Below are positions 24,455 to 36,599 of a stretch of DNA of 64,000 bases, piece by piece (the first letter of the stretch is position 1; every line of letters starts with the position of its first letter). The notes under the pieces were generated by a model that did no database searches, was not told the DNA's origin, and saw only the letters and a list, made by a program, of their open reading frames with translations. Made by a program: the position numbers and the translations under genes. This stretch comes from Mikania micrantha (taxonomy: Eukaryota > Streptophyta > Magnoliopsida > Asterales > Asteraceae), in the NCBI GenBank assembly GCA_009363875.1, contig CM018694.1, positions 2,914,001 to 2,978,000 of the forward strand, given 5' to 3'.

Positions 24455-27149
24455 TGTGACACCCGGCAATTTCAGGTAAATTGCAACTCTTACATTCTTT
24501 ACATTTCACATTCATACTTGTTGCATTTCATTAATTATGTTTAATTAGATGAGTGAACACAAACGACTATGAAACGATAGTTCGAGGAACTATCGAATCG
24601 TACATTGCACATTGGTTATGGAAACCAAGTGTGGCAAACACAAACACAAACACAATTGGATTGTGCAAATACATGTTGATTATGGTTAAAAAGCATGCAA
24701 ACGGTTCGTACCAACGAACACGAACTATCAAAGATAATTCAAGGAATTATCGAAACACACACACGAGTCTCACGAACGTTGGTGATCAAACTTATGTGCT
24801 ATTATATGATTATGTGCTAAACATGCGTTAGATGTTTAGGATAAGCGTTTGGAATCGAGTACGAGCGAAATCCAATCATCGAAGTTGAAAAACAGGAAAA
24901 TAGACCCGTCGCGGTACGCGGAGAGCGCTTGGCGAAAGGCTTCGCGGTACGCGGCGAAAACCGGGAGTCGAGACTCCCGAAGACCATCGCGATACGCGAA
25001 GATTATTTTTGATCGGCCTTCGCGGTACGCGAAGGCCATGCAGATCAAAAATTTTATAAATTCAATCCCAATTCATTTTCATTCGGTTCCTTCTCCATTT
25101 CTCCGAGTTCTTTCGTAAATTCTCGATCAAAACCACTGGAATCAAGCACTCTAACCTACTGGAATCATCATTGAAGCCATTTCTTGGTGATTGAATGCCA
25201 TAGGAACATCAAGGAAGCTTGGGAAGCTCTCAATCGACAAGAAGGTCGAAATCCAGCCACTTGAAGGAACTCCAGAAGCTGTTCTACCCAGAATCTTGTC
25301 ATCTAAGGTAGTTTTAAACGTTTATCTAGCGTTAGATCGTACATGCAATGGGTAAAAACCCACATGCAACTCCATGCGGCTATTGTACACGAATGTGTTG
25401 GTGATTTGATGTGTTATTGTCATAGATTTACTGATTTTAGTGTTTAGGGATGTTAGATTTGAGTTTGGTTTGGTTATTGTTTGATTTGATAATGATTTTA
25501 TACACTTGCCATAAAAGGAAACTTTTATGTGCAAGTCTTGGATTTGTGATGATCTAGACATGTTAGACATGTCTAGATATTGTTAAAAGTATATTGGAGT
25601 GTTTAGAAACACATTGGGATATTTGATTTTGGCAAAAACTTGGTTTTATAGAACCTTGCTATTTAAGGAAACTTTTAAGAATCAAAAGAGGGCTTTTGAT
25701 GTTTTAAAACGTTTTAATGAGCTTTGAGCATTGGAATATGCTTAGAAATGATTTCTAACATATTTGGAAACCTTGAATTGTGAAAACGAGTTTTAAAACT
25801 AATACTTTCCAAATAAGGAAACTTTATTTGGGCAAAACGGCATAAACGGTGATTTATGCGCAAACGACATGTTTCAAGGGTATAAACATATTTTACAAAC
25901 ACGTTGGGAGTGTTAACTTTAAGAAATGGGATTTCATAACCATACTTTCCTAAATTGGAAACTTTCTAAAAATGGTAACTTGTGCGATTGGAGTCATAGG
26001 ATGCATATTGGTGTCTTATGTACATCAAGGCACATAAACACAACAATCGTGTCACCAACGATTCGTCAAGTCTCACTAGTCAACACGCACACACTCGGTT
26101 GAGCACACCGACACTTGGAGTTGTATGGGATACAACGCACCACAAAACACATACTCACACCTATATGGTTATAGGTGCCTACTAGCAGGATTGCTAGCAT
26201 TCGCAGACGCGAACACACAAACACACCGGAACTGCTAATCAGGTGAGTTCACGGCCCCTTTTACTTTTCTACCTTTGGGGGAGAAAACATTGCATGCTAA
26301 ACTGTTTTACAAACAACAACTCATTTCATTTACGTATGGACATGCTTTATCGTATATGTATATGTGTGGACCACATCACAACTAAAAGACCTCGCGATAC
26401 TCCACGGACCGTTAGTAGCGCGTAGCGCCTAGCGTGGTAATCTTGAATAGTACTATTTGGGCCTGACAAGCCCCACCCATCGCGCCTGGGAGGCCAACCC
26501 GACTGTAGGTCGGAATGGGTGCAATATTGACCAACACTTTGCCATTGTCTTGTGATGGACATGGCGGGAGGCACAATTGTCAGCTTCGGTACAACCCCGC
26601 ATATAATATAACTGTATTGACTAGCTATCAATCGATACCGCATTGTAATGATATGTAAATCGCAACTGTTACTTTAAACATTGGATGTTTATTGCTCATG
26701 AAAAACCTGTGCTCTCACCAACCTTTGTGTTGACCTTTTACTCGCATGTTTTCTCAGGTAGCTAAGGCACGCGCACAAGGATTAGGATGCTAGGCTGGAG
26801 TCGCATGCATCTGCTTATGTGTCTTAGACTATTAAACATTTGTTAACATTTTGTTATGTTACTTATTGTATTGATAAACAACTTTAATCGCTTCCGCAAC
26901 TATTGTTACCTATCATTTTGAAAATTGTTTTAAATTAACGCTTCCGCAAATCATGAATGTTAAACTGTTTTGTTAATTTATACTTTATTTCCGCAACTCT
27001 GATTTTACCAAACGGTTTTATCCAAGTTATTGGATGTACGTACGAAACCGGACATATAGGTCTCGCATGTTGTGTGACCAGAGACTGCGATCCTGACAAT
27101 CTGTTGTTGCTCACGCCCCAGAAGGGACGGGATTTCTCGGGGTGCGACA
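24455..27149 (+). repeat. 5' LTR of element 2
   Basis: TGTGACACCCGGC ... GGGGTGCGACA. It carries the four-copy CGCGGTACGCG cluster, a TATA box tataaa at 25055-25060 shortly downstream, and the CTCACCA...GTTGACC motif at 26713-26734. ORFs found identically in both LTRs (for example 25322-25570 minus) recur only because the LTR is duplicated. Confidence 0.93.
24910..25060 (+). promoter_or_regulatory. Four-copy CGCGGTACGCG cluster and TATA box, LTR of element 2
   Basis: Copies at 24910, 24943, 24988 (CGCGATACGCG) and 25021, spacing 33, 45, 33. The last copy sits in a perfect inverted repeat with 10-nt arms around GTA. tataaa follows at 25055-25060. The 3' LTR has the same set from 32668, its second copy damaged by one C to A change. 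Confidence 0.75.
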
Positions 27150-27150
27150 G

Positions 27151-27168
27151 ATTGGTATCAGAGACTCC
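27151..27168 (+). other. Primer binding site, element 2
   Basis: TTGGTATCAGAGA begins two bases after the LTR end ACA, the usual site for initiator tRNA-Met priming in plant LTR elements. Confidence 0.85.
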
Positions 27169-27441
27169 GGTTATTGCGAATTAGGTTTGCATTTAGTGAA
27201 CTTAGTCTATAACCACTAGTCTCCACACAACACTTAGTGCTTAGTATTGTGATACTAGCGTACATGATTGTACACACACGCTAATTACGCGCACTATAGT
27301 AAATGGCGTCATCATCGTCACCGCATGTGACTACACATGACGGTGGAAGCCGATCGCTCTACATGTTCTTTACAAGTACCTACAGCACACACTACATTAG
27401 TCATTGGGCAAACACTAACACTTATTCTCGCTATGAAGATC

Positions 27442-30400
27442 ATGGCTGGAAGACGTGGAGGACGCAGGAATGCAGGAGGACGTGGAAACATCAACCTCAC
27501 CCAAGCTGAACTGAACGCACTCATCAACGAATGGGTTGAGGAGGTACTTGCTACACGGGAAGCCGCCCGTAATCAAAACCCACTGAACCAAGGTGATGAA
27601 TCTGTTCATACTCACCTAGCACCACAATCTTTCATTCCCAATTCAACACGTTTACTCGATACTTAACCCAACTCTACTCTTTGCATATCTCAGGAGCAAA
27701 TCCTAACCCTCCTCTCTGCACGTTCAAGATGTTTCTGGATTGCAAACCCCACTCATTCAGCGGCACTGAAGGAGCCGTTGGACTATTGCGTTGGATTGAG
27801 AAGGCGGAATCAGCTTTCGCTATGCGCAACTGCAGAAACGATGACAGGGTCAAGTTCGCTGCTGGAACATTTGAGGGAGCCGCCCTCACTTGGTGGAACG
27901 CCAATGTTCAAAACCTGGGGTTGGATGCAGCCAACGCTCTACCCTGGGATGATTTTAAAAGGATGTTGAATCGCGAATACTGTCCTCGCGGCGAAGTGCA
28001 GAAGCTGGAGACGGAATTCTGGAACCATAAGATGATTGGTTCCGAGGTCGAGACTTACACTGCCCGATCTTATGAGCTGGCACACCTGTGCCCGGAAATG
28101 GCAACCCCACCCTTCAAACATATAGAGAAGTACATTGATGGACTGCCACCCCAGATCCAAGGAATGGTACTTTCTGCAGACCCCATCACCATGCAACAAG
28201 CCATTCGATTAACCCACAAGCTCACTAATTCGGCTGTTGCACAAGGACTCTTGCCACCCTGTGGTGCTGTAACCACAACCAATGACAAGGGCAAACGCAA
28301 ATGGGATGACACCTTGAGCAAGACTTCCACTCTCCAACCCCCACCACAACAACGTAAGCTTGGTTCGTCTCAAGCATACGCACCACCCATCCCCACCAAC
28401 CAAAGTCCAGGAACCTATGCAAGTAAACACCCCAAGTGCAACAAATGCAACTTAAACCATGTTTTGGGGCAATGTGGTTCCATCCGATGCCAACGGTGTG
28501 GCAAAGGTGGGCACCTTGCCAAAGACTGCAGGGGTGAACTGCTTGCAAAGAATCCACAGCCACAGCAACAACAACAACTTGAGGCACCGAAGGGCTGCTT
28601 CGAATGTGGAAAACCAGGGCATTTCAAGAGGAACTGCCCAAATCTGAAGAACAACAATAACGGGAACAACAACGGTCCGAAGGGACGAGCCTTCGTGATC
28701 GGGGCTAAGGAGGCCCGGAACGACCCCAACCTTGCAACTGGTACGTATCTCTTAAACGATAATTATGCTTCTGTATTGTTTGATACTGGGGCTGAGAAAA
28801 GCTTTATATCCAAGGATTTTAGTGAGATACTTGCCATCACCCCAACCCCCTTAGAGGTTGAATACACGGTAGAGCTAGCTGATGGTAAATTATTTATAAC
28901 CAAGCACATTCTTAAAGAATGCACTTTAGAGCTAGCAGGCCATAAATTTAAGATTGACCTCATGCCGGTCACACTAGGCAGTTTTGATGTCGTAGTGGGC
29001 ATGGATTGTTTGTCTGAAAACCAGGCCGAAATCATTTGCCACGACAAGATTGTGCGCATACCTCTCCCTGGCGGAGAAACTCTAGATATCAAGGGCGAAA
29101 GGAGTGACACTCCTCTGAACATCATCTCGTGCATGAAAGCTCACAAATGCTTACGAAAAGGATACACAGCTATTCTGGCGCTTATCACCGACAAGACTGA
29201 AGAGGAGAAGAAAATAGAAGACATCCCAGTCGTGTGCGACTATCCAGACGTATTCCCTGAGGATCTACCAGGACTACCACCACCTCGACAAGTGGATTTC
29301 CGCATAGACCTTATGCCGGGAGCAGCACCTATTGCACGAGCACCATATTGACTGGCGCCTTCGGAGATGCAGGAACTGTCCAATCAACTGCAGGAGTTGC
29401 TGGACAAGGGTTTCATCAGACCAAGCTTCTCACCCTGGGGAGCTCCGGTCTTATATGTAAAGAAGAAGGATGGCACATTCCGTATGTGCATCGACTACCG
29501 TGAGCTGAACAAAGTAACAATCAAGAACCGTTACCCCTTACCTCGCATTGACGATTTGTTCGATCAACTGCAAGGATCGAGTTACTACTCTAAGATCGAT
29601 CTGCGATCTGGGTACCATCAGTTGAGGATTCAGGAGGAAGATATCCCCAAAACTGCATTTCGCACTCGTTATGGCCATTACGAGTTTTTGGTTATGCCGT
29701 TTGGGCTGACAAACGCACCCGCAGTATTCATGGATCTCATGAATAGAGTGTGCAAACCATACCTCGACAAGTTCATCATTGTCTTCATAGATGATATTCT
29801 CATCTACTCCAAAACCCAGGAAGAACATAAAGAGCATCTTCAATTGGCTCTTGAACTGCTACAAAAAGAGAAGTTGTACGCTAAACTCTCCAAATGCGAC
29901 TTCTGGATTCGAGAAGTCCAATTTTTGGGACATGTTGTTAATGAACAAGGGATTCATGTGGATAAATCTAAGATAGAGGCAATCAAGAACTGGGAAGCAC
30001 CAAAGACCCCAACTGAGGTGCGACAATTCCCAGGCTTGGCAGGCTATTATCGACGATTTATCGAAGGATTTTCAAAGATAGCCCAACCACTCACAGCTTT
30101 AACCCACAAAGACAAGAAATATCTCTGGACTGACAAACAAGAAGATGCATTCCAACTCCTCAAGCAGAAGCTCTGTAGTGCACCTATCCTATCTTTTCCT
30201 GATGGAACGGACGATTTCGTTGTATATTGCGATGCCTCGATACAAGGACTCGGCTGCGTGCTAATGCAGCGAGAAAAGGTGATCGCATATGCTTCTCGAC
30301 AACTGAAGGTCCACGAGAAGAACTACACCACCCACGACTTGGAACTTGGAGCCGTGGTATTTGCACTCAAGATCTGGAGACACTACCTGTACGGAACAAA

Positions 30401-32074
30401 GTGCACGATATACACTGATCATAAGAGTCTCCAACACATATTCGAGCAAAAGGAACTGAACATGCGACAGCGTCGCTGGCTCGAACTCCTAAACGACTAT
30501 GAGTGTGCCATCAAGTATCACCCGGGGAAGGCCAATGTAGTGGCCGATGCCCTAAGTCGGAAGAATACCCCGAAACCCAAGAGGGTACGAGCCTTACAGC
30601 TCACCATCCATCCTAACCTCCCTGAGCAGTTACGTAATGCCCAGGTGGAGGCACTTAAGCCTGGAAACTTAGCGGCCGAATCACTGAGGGGAATGGAGCA
30701 ACATCTTAAAGTAAAAGTTGATGGCTTACATTATTTCATGGAACGCGTCTGGGTTCCACATCACAGAAACCTACGAGACCTTGTGATGGATGAGGCTCAC
30801 AAATCTCGGTATTCCATTCACCCTGGATCTGACAAGATGTATCATGATCTGAAGGTACTCTACTGGTGGCCACACATGAAAGCCGACATCGCTACCTATG
30901 TAGGCAAATGCTTGCATGTGCGAAAGTCAAGATCGAGTACCAAAAACCCTCCGGATTACTCACACAACCCGAGATCCCCATGTGGAAATGGGAACAAATA
31001 TCCATGGATTTCATCACCAAATTACCCCGTACTCCTGGTGGATGTGACACTATCTGGGTAATTGTGGACCGACTGACTAAGTCAGCACATTTCCTTGCGA
31101 TCAAGGAGAATGACAAAATGGAAAGGCTAGCCAGAATCTATGTCAAGGAAGTAGTCTCGTGACATGGAGTGCCAATCTCCATTATTTCAGATCGAGACGC
31201 CAGATTCACTTCTAACTTCTGGAAATCATTGCAAAAGTCGCTTGGCACACGGTTGGATATGAGTACAGCATACCACCCACAAACTGATGGCCAGAGTGAA
31301 CGCACAATACAAACCCTTGAAGATATGCTACGAGCGTGCGTAGTAGACTTCGGAAATAGCTGGGAAACTCACCTTCCGTTGGTGGAGTTTTCCTACAACA
31401 ACAGCTACCACACCAGCATCAAGGCAGCGCCTTTTGAGGCACTCTATGGCAGGAAATGCCGATCACCGATTTGTTGGGCGGAAGTGGGCGACAGCCAATT
31501 TACTGGCCCGGAACTTGTACATGAAACGACCGAGAAAATCGTGCAAATTAGAAACCGCATGGCAGCAGCTCGCGATCGTCAAAAGAGCTATGCCGACAAA
31601 CGCCGGAAACCTTTGGAATTTCAGGTAGGAGATAAAGTCCTTCTGAAAGTTTCACCCTAGAAAGGCGTCATTCGTTTTGGTAAACGAGGCAAACTGAACC
31701 CACGGTATATTGGACCTTTTGAGATCCTGAAAAGGATTGGTCCAGTGGCATACCAACTCAACTTACCAGCCGAACTCGACGGAGTTCACAATGTATTTCA
31801 TGTCTCGAATCTGAAAAAATGTTTATCAGATGAAACACTTGTGGTTCCACTGGATGAGATCCAGGTGGATGAACAACTACGGTTCGTGGAAGAGCCGGTA
31901 GAGATCATGGACCGTGAGGTCAAACAACTCAAACAGAGTAAGATTCCTATTGTCAAAGTCCGATGGAACTCGAAACGCGGAACTGAATTCACGTGGGAGC
32001 GTGAAGATCAGATGATGCGCAAATATCCCCATCTCTTCAAACAGACAATGTCGAACGCCGACACCATCAAGTAA
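27442..32074 (+). pseudogene. Gag-Pol of element 2, disabled by three stops and two frameshifts
   Basis: Tekay-type polyprotein closely related to that of element 1. Gag starts at 27442 (M-A-G-R-R-G-G) and shifts frame before 27681, the first break. Zinc knuckles C-Q-R-C-G and C-F-E-C-G lie at about 28488 and 28599, protease D-T-G-A at 28781. An in-frame TGA at 29349-29351 falls between protease and RT where element 1 has an Arg codon. RT with F-I-D-D is near 29782. A 1-nt loss near 30914 lies inside the second Cys pair of the integrase finger. A TGA at 31160 and a TAG at 31658 break integrase and the linker before the C-terminal chromodomain-like tail, which ends at 32074. The RT-RNase H block 29367-30910 is otherwise open. 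All three stops look like C-to-T type transitions. Confidence 0.93.
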
Positions 32075-32211
32075 ATTTCGGGACGAAATTCCTTTCAACA
32101 AGGGGATGATGTGACAACCAGAAAATTTTTGTTTCTCAAACACTCTTGTTTCTCAAACACTACCAACAACAACCAAATTTCGGGACGAAATTTCTTTCAA
32201 CAAGGGGATGA
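32072..32211 (+). promoter_or_regulatory. Duplicated polypurine-tract module, element 2
   Basis: AAATTTCGGGACGAAATT, then ttcaacaaggggatga, then TGTGACA occurs twice, at about 32072-32117 and 32175-32218. Only the second is followed by the real LTR. The first is followed by TGTGACAACCAG and an unrelated 60-bp AAC-rich stretch, resembling the LTR start of another family. Confidence 0.8.
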
Positions 32212-34907
32212 TGTGACACCCGGCAATTTCAGGTAAATTGCAACTCTTACATTCTTTACATTTCACATTCATACTTGTTGCATTTCATTAATTATGTTTA
32301 ATTAGATGAGTGAACACAAACGACTATGAAACGATAGTTCGAGGAACTATCGAATCGTACATTGCACATTGGTTTTGGAAACCAAGTGTGGCAAACACAA
32401 ACACAAACACAATTGGATTGTGCAAATACATGTTGATTATGGTTAATCAAGCATGCAAACGGTTCGTACCAACGAACACGAACTATCAAAGATAATTCAA
32501 GGAATTATCGAAACACACACACGAGTCTCACGAACGTTGGTGATCAAACTTATGTGCTATTAAATGATTATGTGCTAAACATGCGTTAGATGTTTAGGAT
32601 AAGCGTTTGGAATCGAGTACGAGCGAAATCAAATCATCGAAGTTGAAAAACAGGAAAATAGACCCGTCGCGGTACGCGGAGAGCGCTTGACGAAAGGCTT
32701 AGCGGTACGCGGCGAAAACCGGGAGTCGAGACTCCCGAAGACCATCGCGATACGCGAAGATTATTTTTGATCGGCCTTCGCGGTACGCGAAGGCCATGCA
32801 GATCAAAAATTTTATAAATTCAATCCCAATTCATTTTCATTCGGTTCCTTCTCCATTTCTCCGAGTTCTTTCGTAAATTCTCGATCAAAACCACTGGAAT
32901 CAAGCACTCTAACCTACTGGAATCATCATTGAAGCCATTTCTTGGTGATTGAATGCCATAGGAACATCAAGGAAGCTTGGGAAGCTCTCAATCGACAAGA
33001 AGGTCGAAATCCAGCCACTTGAAGGAACTCCAGAAGCTGTTCTACCCAGAATCTTGTCATCTAAGGTAGTTTTAAACGTTTATCTAGCGTTAGATCGTAC
33101 ATGCAATGGGTAAAAACCCACATGCAACTCCATGCGGCTATTGTACACGAATGTGTTGGTGATTTGATGTGTTATTGTCATAGATTTACTGATTTTAGTG
33201 TTTAGGGATGTTAGATTTGAGTTTGGTTTGGTTATTGTTTGATTTGATAATGATTTTATACACTTGCCATAAAAGGAAACTTTTATGTGCAAGTCTTGGA
33301 TTTGTGATGATCTAGACATGTTAGACATGTCTAGATATTTTTAAAAGTATATTGGAGTGTTTAGAAACACATTGGGATATTTGATTTTGGCAAAAACTTG
33401 GTTTTATAGAAACTTGCTATTTAAGGAAACTTTTAAGAATCAAAAGAGGGCTTTTGATGTTTTAAAACGTTTTAATGAGCTTTGAGCATTGGAATATGCT
33501 TAGAAATGATTTCTAACATATTTGGAAACCTTGAATTGTGAAAACGAGTTTTAAAACGAATACTTTCCAAATAAGGAAACTTTATTTGGGCAAAACGGCA
33601 TAAACGGTGATTTATGCGCAAACGACATGTTTCAAGGGTATAAACATATTTTACAAACACGTTGGGAGTGTTAACTTTAAGAAATGGGATTTCATAACCA
33701 TACTTTCCTAAATTAGAAACTTTCTAAAAATGGTAACTTGTGCGATTGGAGTCATAGGATGCATATTGGTGTCTTATGTACATCAAGGCACATAAACACA
33801 ACAATCGTGTCACCAACGATTCGTCAAGTCTCACTAGTCAACACGCACACACTCGGTTGAGCACACCGACACTTGGAGTTGTATGGGATACAACGCACCA
33901 CAAAACACATACTCACACCTATATGGTTATAGGTGCCTACTAGCAGGATTGCTAGCATTCGCAGACGCGAACACACAAACACACCGGAACTGCTAATCAG
34001 GTGAGTTCACGGCCCCTTTTACTTTTCTACCTTTGGGGGAGAAAACATTGCATGCTAAACTGTTTTACAAACAACAACTCATTTCATTTACGTATGGACA
34101 TGCTTTATCGTATATGTATATGTGTGGACCACATCACAACTAAAAGACCTCGCGATACTCCACGGACCGTTAGTAGCGCGTAGCGCCTAGCGTGGTAATC
34201 TTGAATAGTACTATTTGGGCCTGACAAGCCCCACCCATCGCGCCTGGGAGGCCAACCCGACTGTAGGTCGGAATGGGTGCAATATTGACCAACACTTTGC
34301 CATTATCTTGTGATGGACATGGCGGGAGGCACAATTGTCAGCTTCGGTACAACCCCGCATATAATATAACTGTATTGACTAGCTATCAATCGATACCGCA
34401 TTGTAATGATATGTAAATAGCAACTGTTACTTTAAACATTGGATGTTTATTGCTCATGAAAAACCTGTGCTCTCACCAACCTTTGTGTTGACCTTTTACT
34501 CGCATGTTTTCTCAGGTAGCTAAGGCACGCGCACAAGGATTAGGATGCTAGGCTGGAGTCGCATGCATCTGCTTATGTGTCTTAGACTATTAAACATTTG
34601 TTAACATTTTGTTATGTTACTTATTGTATTGATAAACAACTTTAATCGCTTCCGCAACTATTGTTACCTATCATTTTGAAAACTGTTTTAAATTAATGCT
34701 TCCGCAAATCATGAATGTTAAACTGTTTTGTTAATTTATACTTTATTTCCGCAACTCTGATTTTACCAAACGGTTTTATCCAAGTTATTGGATGTACGTA
34801 CGAAACCGGACATATAGGTCTCGCATGTTGTGTGACCGGAGACTGCGATCCTGACAATCTGTTGTTGCTCACGCCCCAGAAGGGACGGGATTTCTCGGGG
34901 TGCGACA
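32212..34907 (+). repeat. 3' LTR of element 2
   Basis: Near-identical to the 5' LTR. Starts TGTGACACCCGG after the second aaggggatga tract and ends GGGGTGCGACA. Confidence 0.93.
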
Positions 34908-35127
34908 ATCAACAATATGACTGCGATAACTCTCTGGTTCTGTTTAGTTGAGTTACAACTAAACTCCCCATGGTTTACGCGCATAATATATTCTAAACAT
35001 GAATACCAGTAACAGTGATAATCATCAAATAGTGTATCAATATTAATAATTACAAAATCTCAGGTCGTAACAGTACAATCGTACGGATGTACGAATGTAC
35101 GGACGACCGGAAGTACAATGATGTTAC
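34908..35127 (-). repeat. Solo LTR E, distal segment
   Basis: Remainder of LTR E to the right of element 2. It ends gatgttac immediately before catac (35128-35132), the copy of the duplication at 21201-21205. LTR D ends gatgttaca, so E appears to have lost the final A. Confidence 0.65.
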
Positions 35128-35132
35128 CATAC

Positions 35133-35523
35133 GAACACAACGACAACTCTACTTTCCGATTTGATTTTCTAATTATAAGACATCATTCAGAATGTTAAAC
35201 TTACAAATATATTCGTGCTAATCGTCACCCACACAAATACACAGTAACGGCATCTAATACAGTTTTAGTTTGGTTATCCTCACATATGTTTATGCATAAT
35301 AATATCCTATCTAACATTCACATATGGTATCATATCACAGTTTAGCATTTGTAAGCATGTCAGTATTGTGCATGTGTGTGTTGTTTGTCAGTATTATGTT
35401 TCTACAATGTTTGCATAACTGTTTCACATAGATTTATCACCAAATATTACACATATAGTTTCCGTAAAGTGTCTACAATACATTCCTATTGTTCAAGTCT
35501 ACTATTCAGGCACTGATGTTACA
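35133..35523 (-). repeat. Solo LTR D, segment 3 of 3
   Basis: Continues D after the E insertion. The stretch joins 21205 in register with LTR E 23990-24120: both have a cgatttgattt phrase and then a tcaccca...aataca phrase at equal spacing. It ends CTGATGTTACA before cattg (35524-35528), the second copy of D's target duplication. Confidence 0.75.
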
Positions 35524-35528
35524 CATTG

Positions 35529-36536
35529 GTTAACCCGAATGGCATCACTACAAACTCGTAATGGCCATATCGAGTACGAAAAACAGATTTGGAAATATCT
35601 GACTCCTTGATTTTCAACTGATGGTAACCGAACCTCAGATCAATTTTTGAAAAGCACTTTGCACCTTAAGTTGGTCAAACAAGTCATCAACACTCGGTAA
35701 TGGATATCGATTGCGAATGGTAATCTTAATGAGTTCACGATAGTCTATACACAATCTCATTGTCCCATCTTTCTTCTTAACGAATAGAACTAGTGCACCC
35801 CATGGTGAAACACTAGGTTGAATGAATCCCAAATCTAATAACTATTCTAATTGCTCCGTCAACTCCTTGAGTTCCATTGGTGCCATACGATAAGGTGCTT
35901 TGGAAATTGGTTCAGCACCAGGAACAAGATCAATTATGAATTCTACTTCACGATCAGGTGAATACCAGGTAATTTTTCAAGAAAAACGTCAAGAAATTCA
36001 CAAACAGGATGATCTGAAATGTTAAGTTCATTTTCAGAATCAACTTTCACTGACGCTAGAAATCCAGCACAACCATGTGATAGAAATTTTTGAGCTTTGA
36101 GAGCAGAGATAATTTCAGAGGTTTACGAGGTTGAGTTCCTTGATAAACAAACAAAGGATTCATCGGATCGCCAAAGAGTACACGACGTGTTTGACATTCT
36201 ATGGTGACTCGGTTCTTGGATAACCAATCCATACCCAGAATCATGTCAAAATCATTTATTTGCATCGGAAATAAATCAACGTACTTTTCGGATAATGGAT
36301 TCGATCTAAATCGGACAATCGCGGAACATGTATGAAATAGGAATCGAATCTCCGATAGGAGTGGTAATAACCAATGCAGGTTCCAAAATAGTCGGTGCAA
36401 TCATGAGGTGCTTAGTAAAAAGATTAGATACTACTGAATGTGATGCCTCTGTATCAAATAACACGTATATGTCACGGACGCCATAACGAAGAATACCATA
36501 AATAATACCTAAATCAGTACTAAATAGATAAGACAC
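35529..36536 (-). pseudogene. Element C pol, upstream half (protease and early RT)
   Basis: Minus-strand degenerate Ty3 pol. Protease near 36440-36470 reads D-T-E-A-S where D-T/S-G-A is expected, so the catalytic glycine is lost. The downstream protease part includes D-M-I-L-G-M-D-W-L (36200-36260). RT starts in 35635-35832 with K-K-K-D-G-T and I-D-Y-R-E-L, then continues in another frame to G-L-T-N at 35529, where LTR D interrupts it. Confidence 0.85.
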
Positions 36537-36599
36537 ATTTAACTATAGATAGTTAAAACTAATTAACACATATATATTACAGAAATTTAACTTTACAGA

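Larger units (their letters stand above)
24455..34907 (+). mobile_element. Element 2: full-length Tekay-type Ty3 retrotransposon, recently inserted
   Basis: 10.45-kb element with LTRs 24455-27149 and 32212-34907, primer site after the 5' LTR, gag-pol and polypurine tract. The LTRs differ at about 16 positions by eye over 2.7 kb (about 0.6 percent), so insertion is recent. Flanks attaa (24450-24454) and atcaa (34908-34912) match at 4 of 5 bases and are probably the target duplication with one change. Inserted in LTR E. Gag-pol is broken, so it is not autonomous now. Confidence 0.93.

Noticed and set aside
25322..25570. Conserved minus-strand ORF repeated at 33080-33328 (identical protein)
   Set aside because: Both lie in the two LTRs of element 2; identity reflects LTR duplication, not selection.
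28070..28729. Several open antisense ORFs across gag of element 2 (Cys/Trp-rich)
   Set aside because: Shadow frames of a GC-richer coding region, with no independent start context or family match.
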